From Thalassospira lucentensis (GTDB lineage: Bacteria > Pseudomonadota > Alphaproteobacteria > Rhodospirillales > Thalassospiraceae), in NCBI RefSeq assembly GCF_001613805.1, contig NZ_LPVY01000004.1, positions 1-64,000 of the forward strand: 64,000 nt of DNA. The letters are read 5' to 3'. Below, piece after piece: positions 16,296 to 25,264 of the stretch. The notes below the pieces were generated by a model, which was not told the origin of the DNA, made no database searches, and was given only the letters and a program-made list of their open reading frames with translations. The translations under genes were made by a program, and so were the position numbers. Every line of letters starts with the position of its first letter. The stretch's first letter is position 1.

Positions 16296-18179
16296 ATGAC
16301 GGAAGAAAAAATGCGGTTCGAGGCTGAAGTCAGCCGCCTGCTCGATATCGTTGTCCATTCGCTTTATTCGAACAAGGACATCTTCCTGCGCGAGCTCATT
16401 TCCAATGCTTCGGATGCCTGCGACAAGCTGCGCTACGAAGCAATTGCCAAGCCAGAACTGCTCGCCAGTGATTCGGAATTCAAGGTCCGCCTGCTGACCG
16501 ACAATGTCCGCAATGTTCTAACGATTGCCGATAACGGGATCGGGATGAACAAGACCGACCTGATCGAAAACCTTGGCACGATTGCCAATTCCGGAACGGC
16601 AAAATTCGTCGAAGCACTGTCGAAATCTGACAAGGCCAAGGATGTAGACCTGATCGGTCAGTTCGGCGTCGGCTTCTATTCTGCCTTCATGGTCGCGGGT
16701 CAGGTCGAAGTCGTCACGAAAAAGGCCGGTGAAGATCAGGCGTGGAAATGGTCATCGGACGGCAAGGGCGAATACACCATCGCCGAAGCCGAAATGGAAG
16801 GCCATGGCACCCAGATCACCCTGCATCTGACCGATGATTTCAAGGAATTCACCGAAGAATACCGCCTGCGCCATATCGTCAAAACCTATTCCGATCATAT
16901 CGGCATCCCGGTTGTGCTGATGAAGGCGGACGGCAATGACGAAACCCTGAACGAGGCATCGGCACTCTGGACCCGTCCGAAGTCCGACATCACCGACGAA
17001 CAGTACAAGGAATTCTACAAACACAATTCGCATGCCTTCGACGATCCGTGGAAAACCATCCACTATCAGGCCGAAGGTGCGATTGAATATACCGGCCTTC
17101 TCTTCCTGCCGACCATGCGCCCGTTCGATCTTTATGATCCGGCGCGCAAAGGCCATCTGAAACTTTATGTCCGCAAGGTCTTCATCACCGAGGGCGCAGA
17201 TGATCTGCTGCCGCCTTGGTTGCGCTTTGTATCCGGTGTTGTCGACAGCCAGGATCTGCCGCTGAACATTTCGCGTGAAATGCTGCAACACAACCCGGTC
17301 CTGACGAAAATCAAAAACGGCCTGACCAAAAAACTCCTGTCCGAACTTGAAACCGCATCGAAGAAAGACACCGAAGGTTTCGAAACCTTCTGGGAAAACT
17401 TCGGTTCTGTCGTCAAGGAAGGCCTGTATGAAGACTACACCAACCGCGACCGCATCCTGAAACTGGCACGTTTCCGTTCCACCCATTCCGATGGCTGGAC
17501 AACGCTTGCCGACTATGTCACCCGCATGAAGGATGGTCAGAAGGCGATCTACTATATCAGCGGCGAAGACGTCGATGCGCTCAAACGCAGCCCGCAGCTT
17601 GAAGGTTTTGCCGCCAAGGGCATCGAAGTTCTGCTGCTGACCGACCCGGTGGATGAATTCTGGTTGCCATCCGTTGGCCAGTTTGAAGAAAAAGACTTCA
17701 AATCGGTCACCCGTGGCGGTGCAGACCTTGCTGATGTCAAGTCGGACGACAAGGACGACACCAAGGACGAGGAAAAAGACGATGCCGCATCCGACGCGTC
17801 ACTGGACGCATTGATCGCATCGATCAAGATCGCACTTGGCACCAACATCAAGGATGTCCGTGAATCAGATCGCCTGACCAGTTCTGCCTGCTGCCTGATT
17901 GCCGATGAAACCGGTATGGATTTGCGGATGGAACGCCTGATGAAGCAGCACAACCGTGTTGACGAAATCAGCCCGCGCATCCTTGAAATCAACCCGAAAC
18001 ACAGCCTGATCAAAAAGCTGTCGGACATTGCCATCAATGACGCCAAGGCCCCGATCCTTAATGACGCCGCCCTCCTGTTACTTGATCAGGCCCGGATTCT
18101 GGAAGGCGAATCCCTGCCCGATCCGGTCAGCTTTGCCCGTCGCCTTGATCTGGTGATGGAAAAAGGTCTCGGTAGCTAG
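16296..18179 (+). CDS. htpG: Molecular chaperone HtpG (bacterial Hsp90)
   Basis: 627 residues from the ATG at 16296; an upstream in-frame TTG would add 23 unlikely residues. The GHKL ATPase domain shows ELISNASDACDKLR, DNGIGM and GQFGVGFYSAFMV in order, followed by the middle domain (LYVRKVFI, LPLNISREMLQ) and the C-terminal dimerisation domain. An acidic DDKDDTKDEEKDD linker (about residues 485-500) lies between them. It is cytosolic and assists late folding of clients under heat and oxidative stress. I did not find a convincing sigma-32 promoter in the 276-nt upstream gap. A strong terminator follows, so the gene is probably monocistronic. Confidence 0.98.
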   Translation: MTEEKMRFEAEVSRLLDIVVHSLYSNKDIFLRELISNASDACDKLRYEAIAKPELLASDSEFKVRLLTDNVRNVLTIADNGIGMNKTDLIENLGTIANSGTAKFVEALSKSDKAKDVDLIGQFGVGFYSAFMVAGQVEVVTKKAGEDQAWKWSSDGKGEYTIAEAEMEGHGTQITLHLTDDFKEFTEEYRLRHIVKTYSDHIGIPVVLMKADGNDETLNEASALWTRPKSDITDEQYKEFYKHNSHAFDDPWKTIHYQAEGAIEYTGLLFLPTMRPFDLYDPARKGHLKLYVRKVFITEGADDLLPPWLRFVSGVVDSQDLPLNISREMLQHNPVLTKIKNGLTKKLLSELETASKKDTEGFETFWENFGSVVKEGLYEDYTNRDRILKLARFRSTHSDGWTTLADYVTRMKDGQKAIYYISGEDVDALKRSPQLEGFAAKGIEVLLLTDPVDEFWLPSVGQFEEKDFKSVTRGGADLADVKSDDKDDTKDEEKDDAASDASLDALIASIKIALGTNIKDVRESDRLTSSACCLIADETGMDLRMERLMKQHNRVDEISPRILEINPKHSLIKKLSDIAINDAKAPILNDAALLLLDQARILEGESLPDPVSFARRLDLVMEKGLGS

Positions 18180-18209
18180 GCTCTCCCTGCCCACACCGTA
18201 CAAAAGATG

Positions 18210-18243
18210 GCGGCGCGTCGATGGACGCGCCGCTTTCTTTTTG
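18210..18243 (+). terminator. htpG terminator
   Basis: Perfect 10-bp arms (GCGGCGCGTC / GACGCGCCGC), GATG loop, then TTTCTTTTT. A classic intrinsic terminator 30 nt past the htpG stop. Confidence 0.9.
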
Positions 18244-18300
18244 GCTATAACACCGAAACCGGCAAAGGCCATCAAAGGCCGAACAGGGAACGAAGCGACC

Positions 18301-19080
18301 ATGAAACGACTTGAAAACCGGATTTGCATCATAACCGGTGCGGCGCGCGGCATTGGTGCTGCGATTTCAAAAGCCTTTATCAAAGAAGGTGCTGACGTCA
18401 TAGCAACCGACCGAGACGAAGGTGCGCTTCTGGCATTTGCCAAGGAGACAGGTTGTAAAACCATGCGCCTTGATGTCGGCAACGAGGATGACTGGCAAAA
18501 ACTTGCCGATGCCTATCCGGCCATTGATGTCATGGTCAACAATGCTGGCATTACTGGTTTTGAAGACAGCATCGTCGCACATGATCCGGAAAATGCATCA
18601 CTTGCCGACTGGCGCGCAGTCCATCAGGTTAATCTTGACGGTACATTTATGGGGTGTCGCTACGCCATCAGGGCCATGCGCCAGCGTAAATCGGGCTCGA
18701 TCATTAATGTTTCATCGCGCTCGGGAATGGTTGGCATTCCGGCTGCGGCGGCCTATGCCTCGTCCAAGGCAGCCATTCGCAATCACAGCAAAACTGTCGC
18801 GCTATATTGCGCACAACAGGGTTACAATATTCGCTGCAATTCAATCCATCCCGCCGCCATTCTGACACCGATGTGGGAACCGATGCTTGGCAACGGTCCG
18901 GATCGCGACGCCCGCATGGCAACCCTTGTCGCTGATACACCGGCCAAGCGTTTCGGCACCCCGGACGAAGTCGCGGCACTTGCCGTTTTGCTGGCATCGG
19001 ATGAAGCCACTTACATGACGGGAACGGAACTGACAATTGATGGTGGATTGCTGGCCGGTTCGGCGGCAACGCCGGGATAA
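18301..19080 (+). CDS. Short-chain dehydrogenase/reductase (SDR, glucose/ribitol type)
   Basis: 259 residues from the ATG at 18301. Classical SDR: cofactor loop [11 protein letters not shown] (about 11-21), NNAG (about 79-82), catalytic Ser in NVSSRSGM, Tyr and Lys in YASSK, and the C-terminal [11 protein letters not shown] signature of Rossmann SDRs. An acidic residue after the second strand (ATDRDEG) favours NAD(H) over NADP(H). It likely oxidises a secondary alcohol or steroid-like substrate, which cannot be named from sequence. It stands between the htpG terminator and dgt, with no evident operon partner. Confidence 0.92.
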   Translation: MKRLENRICIITGAARGIGAAISKAFIKEGADVIATDRDEGALLAFAKETGCKTMRLDVGNEDDWQKLADAYPAIDVMVNNAGITGFEDSIVAHDPENASLADWRAVHQVNLDGTFMGCRYAIRAMRQRKSGSIINVSSRSGMVGIPAAAAYASSKAAIRNHSKTVALYCAQQGYNIRCNSIHPAAILTPMWEPMLGNGPDRDARMATLVADTPAKRFGTPDEVAALAVLLASDEATYMTGTELTIDGGLLAGSAATPG

Positions 19081-19208
19081 TGTAAACGAGCATGAAATGA
19101 AGCATCGCCCGACATTTTAAGCCCGTCACTTTACGATTATGTCATGAAGTTTGCGCCATAGTGCGACACGAACATGTATGCGACCGATAGACTCAGGATG
19201 CAAAACCG

Positions 19209-20534
19209 ATGATGAACTGGCAAAAATTGCTGTCGCCTGAACGTCTGGGCACACGACATTCAAGCGTCGGTGCGTTCGGTCGATCCGATTTTCACAAGGA
19301 TTACGACCGGATCATTTTTTCGTCGGCATTCCGGCGTCTGCAACGCAAGACGCAGGTTCATCCGCTGCCTGAAAACGACAATGTCCATACCCGCCTGACC
19401 CATAGTCTTGAAGTATCCTGTGTGGCACGGTCCATGGGACTTATGGTCGGCCATCAATTGGCCGAAAAAGGCCACCTGCCCGACGGAATTGAACCCGATC
19501 ATATGGCCGCCATTGTTCAGGCCGCCGCCCTTGCCCACGATATCGGCAATCCACCATTCGGCCATGCCGGGGAATATGCCGTGCGTCAGTGGTTTCTGGA
19601 TGCCGACCCCAAATATCTTGCGCCGTTGTCAGAGGCCGAACGTGCCGATCTGACCACCTTTGAAGGCAATGCGCAGGGGTTCAGGTTACTGACCCATAAA
19701 CGAAGCGGCCTTTATGACGGCGGCATGCGCCTGACCTATGCGACGCTGGCAAGTTTTGTAAAATATCCGTGGTCGGCGATTGGCAGTCCCTATCCTGAAA
19801 AAATGAAATTCGGTGCATTTCAGCGTGAAATGGATTTGCTGACCGAAGTCGCCGATGCCACCGGCCTGATCCGCACCGGGGCGCAATCATTTTGCCGTCA
19901 TCCGCTGGTTTATCTGGTCGAGGCGGCCGATGATGTCTGTTATGCCCTGATTGATATCGAAGATGGCGTCGAACTGGAACTGGTTGATTTCAGCGTCTTT
20001 GAAAACCTGTTATTGCCCTGCATCCCGGGCGACATTCCCGCCGAATATCACCGTGAAACCAACATCCGGCGCAAGATGACCTTCCTGCGCGGCAAGATCA
20101 TCACCGGGCTGCTCGATGCCCTGACCGATGCATTTGTCACCCGCGAAGAACTACTGCTGAACGGGGCCGTCGATGGTGATCTTCTGTCCTGTGCCGATGG
20201 TCCGTTCAACGAAATGATCGCCACCGCCAAACAGTTTTCCGAAAAGCAGATCATTCTGAACCGGCGCAAAGTCCAGATCGAGGTCGGCGCATTTGCCTGC
20301 CTTGAAACACTGCTTGATACCTTCTGCAAGACAGCACTTGAAATCCATCAGGCCAAGGATGACGCCGAGCTTTCCTATCGCACCGGGCGGGTTCGCGAAC
20401 TGATCGGCAATGATTCAATGCCGGTCGGCGCACCGCTTTACAACCTGTATCTGACGATCCTAGATTACATATCGGGCATGACGGACGACTTTGCCGCCCG
20501 CCTTGCGCGCGATATCGGCGGCGGGCAGCATTGA
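19209..20534 (+). CDS. dgt: Deoxyguanosinetriphosphate triphosphohydrolase-like HD protein
   Basis: 441 residues. The HD-domain metal ligands are visible: HTRLTHSLEV (about 60-69), the AHDIGNPPFGHAGE motif (about 110-123) that defines dGTPases, and a later conserved Asp in EAADDVCYALIDIEDGVE. The protein hydrolyses dGTP (or other dNTPs) to the nucleoside and triphosphate, affecting nucleotide pools. The length and the gap between the motifs fit the type of Dgt found in Alphaproteobacteria. Two tandem ATGs occur at 19209 and 19212; either may be used. Confidence 0.93.
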   Translation: MMNWQKLLSPERLGTRHSSVGAFGRSDFHKDYDRIIFSSAFRRLQRKTQVHPLPENDNVHTRLTHSLEVSCVARSMGLMVGHQLAEKGHLPDGIEPDHMAAIVQAAALAHDIGNPPFGHAGEYAVRQWFLDADPKYLAPLSEAERADLTTFEGNAQGFRLLTHKRSGLYDGGMRLTYATLASFVKYPWSAIGSPYPEKMKFGAFQREMDLLTEVADATGLIRTGAQSFCRHPLVYLVEAADDVCYALIDIEDGVELELVDFSVFENLLLPCIPGDIPAEYHRETNIRRKMTFLRGKIITGLLDALTDAFVTREELLLNGAVDGDLLSCADGPFNEMIATAKQFSEKQIILNRRKVQIEVGAFACLETLLDTFCKTALEIHQAKDDAELSYRTGRVRELIGNDSMPVGAPLYNLYLTILDYISGMTDDFAARLARDIGGGQH

Positions 20535-20584
20535 AGCCAGACAGCAATCCTGACTGCCGGTTGAAAGCATAGGAAAGCGGGGCG

Positions 20585-20815
20585 ATGTGGTTATTTGCAC
20601 CTTTTATCGGCCGCTATCGCAGGCGTCTGGCTTTTCTGGCGGGCGCAGGACTGGCAGCCATCGTTTACGGATTGGTTGAACAAAGCACCCGACCGGAAGT
20701 GCAGGCATGGTACTGGCCCGGAATTGCTGGCTTTGTCACATTTGTGATCACACGCTTTACCGTCTCACAACTGATATCCCGGTTTATCGGCGGTGTTCGC
20801 CGCCACATGCATTAA
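20585..20815 (+). CDS. Small membrane protein of unknown function
   Basis: 76 residues. Two hydrophobic segments (about 14-30 and 44-62) are flanked by Arg-rich ends (RYRRR near the N terminus, GGVRRHMH at the C terminus). No recognised family. It starts 50 nt after dgt with a purine-rich GGAAAGCGGGG upstream, so it may be co-transcribed. Codon usage resembles its neighbours. Confidence 0.6.
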   Translation: MWLFAPFIGRYRRRLAFLAGAGLAAIVYGLVEQSTRPEVQAWYWPGIAGFVTFVITRFTVSQLISRFIGGVRRHMH

Positions 20816-20840
20816 CAAAAAAGCAGGCCCGAAGGCCTGC
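20816..20840 (-). terminator. Bidirectional terminator between the small membrane protein and YqaE genes
   Basis: Arms GCAGGCC / GGCCTGC with CGAA loop at 20823-20840. On the minus strand it is followed by TTTTTTGTT, a strong U-tract for the YqaE-family gene; on the plus strand by CTTTC. Confidence 0.88.
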
Positions 20841-20900
20841 CTTTCAGATGCAATGCGGTTACCCGCCAATCCTCAAAATACCTGAACGCGTTGCCGGGAT

Positions 20901-21098
20901 TTAACCCTGCCCACCGCCCATGGCCTGACTGATTTTTTTGTCGGTATTGTACTGGCTCAGCGCATAAACTGCCCAGATCGCCGCCGGAATCCAGCCCAGA
21001 AGAGTAATCTGAAGGATCAGGCAGATGATGCCGGCGATTGGCCGCCCGATAGTAAAGAACAACAACCACGGCAGCAGAAGTGCGATGAGTAACCGCAT
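20901..21098 (-). CDS. YqaE/Pmp3-family small membrane protein
   Basis: 65 residues with two hydrophobic helices, the second containing the family motif LLGWIPAAIWAVYAL; the first carries the family-typical GRPIAG after a Leu-rich stretch. Pmp3/YqaE proteins affect membrane potential and cation tolerance, and many respond to salt or stress. It lies 26 nt downstream of the OmpA-like lipoprotein gene on the same strand and ahead of a strong terminator, so the two probably form an operon. Confidence 0.88.
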   Translation of the reverse strand: MRLLIALLLPWLLFFTIGRPIAGIICLILQITLLGWIPAAIWAVYALSQYNTDKKISQAMGGGQG

Positions 21099-21124
21099 GA
21101 ATTCATCCTCTTTGTTGTGTCGGC

Positions 21125-21979
21125 TTACATGCCGTCTTCAAATTTGACTGTAACGACCCTGTTGCCCTGTTCGGCGACCCCATCGGCCGTCGGAACCGGT
21201 ACATTGGCCTCACCACTGATGCTGATGGCAAGCTTGCTTGGGCTGATACCATGATCACGCAATGCCTTGACCACCGCATCGACACGCGATTTGGCAAGCA
21301 TATCGTTATACATCGCATCCCCGGCACGGTCAGCATATGCCGTCAGACTGATCATTTTCGGATCGTATTTTTCATATGCCTCGACAATTCCGGTCACGAC
21401 CGGCATTGCCTTGTCACCCAGAACAGCGCTGTCGAACGCGAAATAGATATTCATCGGTTCGGGCATCATCATTGGCGCGGCTTTGGCCATGCCCTCCGAT
21501 GGGGCGATATCGGCCTGAACGATGGCAAGTGCCTGATAGAAAGCCGCACGGCAATTGTCGATATCTTCCTGCTGGATGTTTTCTTCAAGTTCCTGCATCC
21601 AGCAATCGAACCCAACCTGCGTACGCCCGGCCGCCTGTGGCGACTTGTCACGACCGCCGGCGTCGAATGCTGCCATCATATCAGCGCGTGCAACGCTGAT
21701 TTCCGAGAGGCCATTTTCCGGCAGATCACGGTCTGCCAGCGGCTGTGGACCTGTATCCTGTCCCTTTGCCGCCATTTTCGCGCGGTTGGTGAAGTAACGT
21801 GCATCCACCCAGTCCGCCTCTTCATATTCTGCCTGGGCAAGATCGGAATAACCCTGATGAAGGGCTGCGTCGAAGGCCGAACCTTCATCGGCCATCCCGC
21901 GAACGCCCGGAATGTCCATATTGGCGCAGGCACCAAGAAATGCCGCAGCGGAAACAGCGAAAAGCAGTTTAGCTCTCAT
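21125..21979 (-). CDS. OmpA-family outer-membrane lipoprotein
   Basis: 284 residues. An N-terminal lipoprotein signal has lipobox LGAC (Cys near residue 18). The middle is helical and acidic with tetratrico-like character. The C-terminal ~110 residues form an OmpA/MotB peptidoglycan-binding domain (IYFAFDSAVL, then LTAYADRAGDAMYNDMLAKSRVDAVVKAL, where the NX2LSXXRA pattern is recognisable). It probably tethers the outer membrane to peptidoglycan. It is the first gene of a two-gene set with the YqaE protein. The upstream 480 nt hold no credible gene. Confidence 0.88.
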   Translation of the reverse strand: MRAKLLFAVSAAAFLGACANMDIPGVRGMADEGSAFDAALHQGYSDLAQAEYEEADWVDARYFTNRAKMAAKGQDTGPQPLADRDLPENGLSEISVARADMMAAFDAGGRDKSPQAAGRTQVGFDCWMQELEENIQQEDIDNCRAAFYQALAIVQADIAPSEGMAKAAPMMMPEPMNIYFAFDSAVLGDKAMPVVTGIVEAYEKYDPKMISLTAYADRAGDAMYNDMLAKSRVDAVVKALRDHGISPSKLAISISGEANVPVPTADGVAEQGNRVVTVKFEDGM

Positions 21980-22176
21980 TGGTCTTCACTCCTTGTCTGG
22001 ATGACGACAATAATGATCCCAATCCCAATCATTTTGTTTTCAGGATGCGCAACCAACCGGTTTATCCGGCTTGATGGCAAACGCCCCTGTGACCGGCACA
22101 AGATGCCGATCCGTATTTGGCGGTGCAAATCGTTGTCGATGACCAGATCGGAAAGGTGACCCGACCCCGAAAATAA

Positions 22177-22205
22177 CCTTGTTCGGTTCGTATTACCGAA
22201 CAGGG
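22177..22205. promoter_or_regulatory. Imperfect 11-bp inverted repeat in the 480-nt gap 21980-22459
   Basis: Arms CCTTGTTCGGT and ACCGAACAGGG (10 of 11 pairs) with a 7-nt loop. On the minus strand it is followed by AAGGTTATTTTC, so it may terminate a transcript from upstream or act as an operator for the OmpA-lipoprotein gene 200 nt away. The gap has no convincing coding sequence on either strand. Confidence 0.4.
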
Positions 22206-22459
22206 CTCCCCAAGACGACACCAGCCTTTGGTGAAATGTTTCCACACCCCAAAATATATGGAAACCAAATTCATGAAAAAAAGCAGGGGGATAGAGAAAA
22301 TCGCACATCAGTAATATGCGGACTATCCTTATGCCGTGCGGTCAGGCCGTGAATTCGTTCCTAAAAAGAAAACAGAAGAAGCGATAACCGCTCCTTCCGC
22401 CAAGACATTGATTATACGGGTATTATTGAAATATCCCGTAATTCTGGTTCCGAGTCCCG

Positions 22460-23290
22460 TTATTCGGACGAACCGCCAAACAGTCCCTTGACCGCTTCAC
22501 CAACTGCACCCGCACCGTTCTTGACCGCGCCGCCGGTCCCGGTGGCAGCACCTCCAATCAATCCGGTGACACCTTTGCCAAGGTCACCGACCCCCTGCAA
22601 AAGTCCATCGACATTCAGACTGGAAACCGATTTGAACACCGCGGTGTTAAGGGCGGTGATGATTTCTTCGGCGACTTGCGCCGGGGTCGCCCCGCCTTCT
22701 TCCTTGCCAATGTCCTTAAGGTGGATTTCAGGAAGTCCCGAAGACAGTTTTTTACCCTGCAGCATCGCGGCCGACACACTGACATTGCCGTTGCGGATAT
22801 AGACATTATCAATCACGACCTTGGTACCCGAACCGTCATCGGCGGCGGTATCTGCCTTGTCGCCACCTGCACCGGTCGGGCCGGAGACACGCTGGACAAA
22901 GCTTTCAACATTGCGCTGAATGGTCGCGATGTTTGACGAACCCTGCCCCAATTCGTAGGTCACACTGGGCGCATCCACGATCACCTCGATCACGCGGATG
23001 GTATTGCTGGTAAGGGTCGAACCATCCAGTCGCACCGAAATATTGCCCAGCGAAAAGGCATGGTCGGTTTCAAAACCATCCGGGTTCCCGACAACCAGCC
23101 CGCCAATGGATGCCGTGTTCTGGGTGGTTTCAATCTTGACATTATCCACCGTCACATCGGCCAGCGTCACACGGGTTCCAGCCTCTTCGATGGTTGCTTT
23201 GACGATATTGTCAAGATTGACATAGACATACACCAGTCCGGCAACGACCAGCAAAATGATGGCTGCCAACGCGATGAGGATCTTTTTCAT
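22460..23290 (-). CDS. AsmA-like single-pass membrane protein (uncharacterised)
   Basis: 276 residues from the ATG at 23290, chosen because the frame upstream reads as random sequence and the hydrophobic anchor begins here. One membrane helix lies at about 3-24. The next ~170 residues are rich in short beta-strands with the AsmA-type opening (VTLADVTVDNVKIETTQNTASIGGLVVGNP) and a later IRNGNVSV strand. The C-terminal 60 residues are Gly-rich and repetitive (GLLQGVGDLGKGVTGLIGG). It resembles short AsmA-related proteins anchored in the inner membrane; a role in envelope assembly or lipid traffic is inferred only. Confidence 0.72.
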   Translation of the reverse strand: MKKILIALAAIILLVVAGLVYVYVNLDNIVKATIEEAGTRVTLADVTVDNVKIETTQNTASIGGLVVGNPDGFETDHAFSLGNISVRLDGSTLTSNTIRVIEVIVDAPSVTYELGQGSSNIATIQRNVESFVQRVSGPTGAGGDKADTAADDGSGTKVVIDNVYIRNGNVSVSAAMLQGKKLSSGLPEIHLKDIGKEEGGATPAQVAEEIITALNTAVFKSVSSLNVDGLLQGVGDLGKGVTGLIGGAATGTGGAVKNGAGAVGEAVKGLFGGSSE

Positions 23291-23407
23291 TGCCCGTATC
23301 CTGTTTTTTGTTTCATCGGGATAAAATTGCTTAAAGAATTGGGGACGTTCGTTTCCGGGTTCAATCAGAAGCTTCACCCCGGCACGCCCCGTGATCAAGA
23401 CCTTTTA

Positions 23408-23448
23408 GACGAAAAAACAGCGGGCTGGATAAATCCGGCCCGCTGTTT
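23408..23448 (-). terminator. xthA terminator
   Basis: Arms of 11 bp (AAACAGCGGGC / GCCCGCTGTTT), extended inward by a wobble and two GC pairs. On the minus strand a TTTTTTCG tract follows, 20 nt after the xthA stop. Confidence 0.9.
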
Positions 23449-23467
23449 GATGCTGAAAAAACGGTAT

Positions 23468-24265
23468 TCAGATATTGAACTCGACAACCACCGGTGCATG
23501 ATCGGATGGTTTTTCCCAGTCACGGGCAAGGTCATAGACCGATGCGGTACGAACCGATCCGGCCATATTCGGTGTCATCCAGACATGATCCAGACGACGC
23601 CCCTTGTTGCTGGCCCGCCAGTCGCGTGAACGATAGCTCCACCAGCTGAACAGTTTTTCCGGCTCTTCGACGATTTCACGCACCGAGTCCACGAAATCAC
23701 CGGATTTACGGAATGCTTCGAGCTTTTCAACTTCAATCGGTGTGTGGCTGACAACTTTCAAAAGCTGCTTGTGCGACCAGACGTCATTTTCCGACGGGGC
23801 AATATTGAAATCCCCAACCAGAATGGCCTTGCGATCCGGGTCGGCAACCCGGCGTTCCGCCCACCAAGCGGTCATTTCATCAAGGAAGGAAAGTTTGTGG
23901 GCGAACTTTTCATTGATCGTCACATCCGGTTCATCGCCCCCGGCCGGGATGTAGAAATTGTGCAGCTCGACCCCGTTTTCAAACGTCACCATACAGTGAC
24001 GGCGGTCTTCCTTGCCGCAGAAATGCCTGATATCGGTTTTGGCAAACGGCAAACGCGACAGGATCGCAACACCGTTATAGCTTTTCATGCCATGGTTATG
24101 ACGATGAATGTAACCGGCGGCTTCGAATGCCTCGTGGGGGAAATGCTCGTCCGGGCATTTCAGTTCTTGAAGACACAGCGCATCGGGTTGTTGTTCTTCT
24201 AAAAACTTTATGACCTGTTCGATGCGCAATCGAACGGAATTGATATTCCAACTGACGATTTTCAA
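23468..24265 (-). CDS. xthA: Exodeoxyribonuclease III (AP endonuclease)
   Basis: 265 residues with a TTG start at 24265, well supported by GGAG 6 nt upstream and by the family-conserved opening KIVSWNINSVRLR. The ExoIII/APE fold is shown by LCLQELKCPDEHFP (metal-binding Glu), the catalytic VGDFNIAPSENDV (Asp and Asn), RRLDHVWMT and the closing SDHAPVVVEF (Asp-His pair). It acts in base excision repair by cutting at abasic sites and has 3' exonuclease activity. A strong terminator follows. Confidence 0.96.
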   Translation of the reverse strand: MKIVSWNINSVRLRIEQVIKFLEEQQPDALCLQELKCPDEHFPHEAFEAAGYIHRHNHGMKSYNGVAILSRLPFAKTDIRHFCGKEDRRHCMVTFENGVELHNFYIPAGGDEPDVTINEKFAHKLSFLDEMTAWWAERRVADPDRKAILVGDFNIAPSENDVWSHKQLLKVVSHTPIEVEKLEAFRKSGDFVDSVREIVEEPEKLFSWWSYRSRDWRASNKGRRLDHVWMTPNMAGSVRTASVYDLARDWEKPSDHAPVVVEFNI

Positions 24266-24336
24266 AACGGACTCCGTTTCCTGATGAGGTGAATTGGGCC
24301 CTGACCCTTTAATCCCGGTATCTCGATATCCTGATG

Positions 24337-25023
24337 CTATTTCAGCGTGACCGACAGTTCCGCAACACCAGCAATGACAACATCCATGCGATCACCGCGA
24401 ACCACCTGACCGACACCTTCGGGCGTTCCGGTAAACAGCAGATCGCCGGCTTTAAGTTCGATCAGTGTCGAAAGATGCACCAGCGCATCAACCATCGGCC
24501 AGATCATCTTGGCCGTGGTATCATCCTGTTTGACCGATCCATTGACCGACAGTTTAAGATTGGTTGCCTGCGGATTACCGGCATCGGACTTGGGCCGGAT
24601 TGCCGAAATCGCGGCACAATCATCAAAGGACTTTGCCATATCCCATGGCAAACGACGGTCCTTAAGACCGGCCTGCACATCACGGCGTGTCATATCAAGG
24701 CCTGCGGCATATCCGAAAATGGCGGCTTCAACCGCTGCACGATCCAGATTCTTGCCACCCGCACCAAGGGCCACAACAAGCTCGCCCTCGTAATGCAGGT
24801 CTTCGGTACCCGACGGATAGGCAAGATCGCCATTCCCGACTTTAAGGCAGTCGGTCGGCTTCATGAAAATGCAGGGCGGAGTATCGGCGGGGTCGGAACC
24901 CATTTCGCGCACATGGTCGGCATAGTTCTTGCCGATGCAGAAGATGCGATTGACCGGAAAAAGCTGATCCGAATTCTGCACCGGAACGGTAACAGGTTTG
25001 GCAGCAGAAAAGACGAAACTCAT
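24337..25023 (-). CDS. Fumarylacetoacetate hydrolase-family protein
   Basis: 228 residues from the ATG at 25023, with AGGGGG just upstream. FAH fold: KNYADHVREMG, the metal-ligand motif LHYEGELVVALG (two Glu), GYAAGLDMTRRDVQ, KSFDDCAAISA, and the C-terminal GDLLFTGTPEGVG. The family includes acylpyruvases, oxaloacetate tautomerases/decarboxylases and homoprotocatechuate isomerases. The short length and motif set resemble the acylpyruvase/oxaloacetate tautomerase group. It precedes xthA on the same strand with a 71-nt gap. The substrate is not decided by sequence. Confidence 0.9.
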   Translation of the reverse strand: MSFVFSAAKPVTVPVQNSDQLFPVNRIFCIGKNYADHVREMGSDPADTPPCIFMKPTDCLKVGNGDLAYPSGTEDLHYEGELVVALGAGGKNLDRAAVEAAIFGYAAGLDMTRRDVQAGLKDRRLPWDMAKSFDDCAAISAIRPKSDAGNPQATNLKLSVNGSVKQDDTTAKMIWPMVDALVHLSTLIELKAGDLLFTGTPEGVGQVVRGDRMDVVIAGVAELSVTLK

Positions 25024-25264
25024 GGTGGCCCCCTTGAAGGAAATCCTGATGGTAATATTGTCCTTACTGATACCCAAGCTGCTGATAAATTGAAATGCTT
25101 TGAGTACGGATTTAATCCGCCTCCCTGTCAGAAGCTGTCAGGAGGATACTGCACCATCAAATCAGGTGACCTCAAATGGCCGGTTGCTTGACCGGTCACT
25201 GATTTAGTGACCTAGTTTGCTGGTGCCTGCCCGTCTGCTCGTTGCTGGTTGCAAAGGTTTCTGC

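Noticed and set aside
21976..22308. 110-codon minus-strand frame in the gap upstream of the OmpA lipoprotein gene
   Set aside because: No ribosome binding site, no domain, and it overlaps the start of the lipoprotein gene. Better treated as leader or gap.
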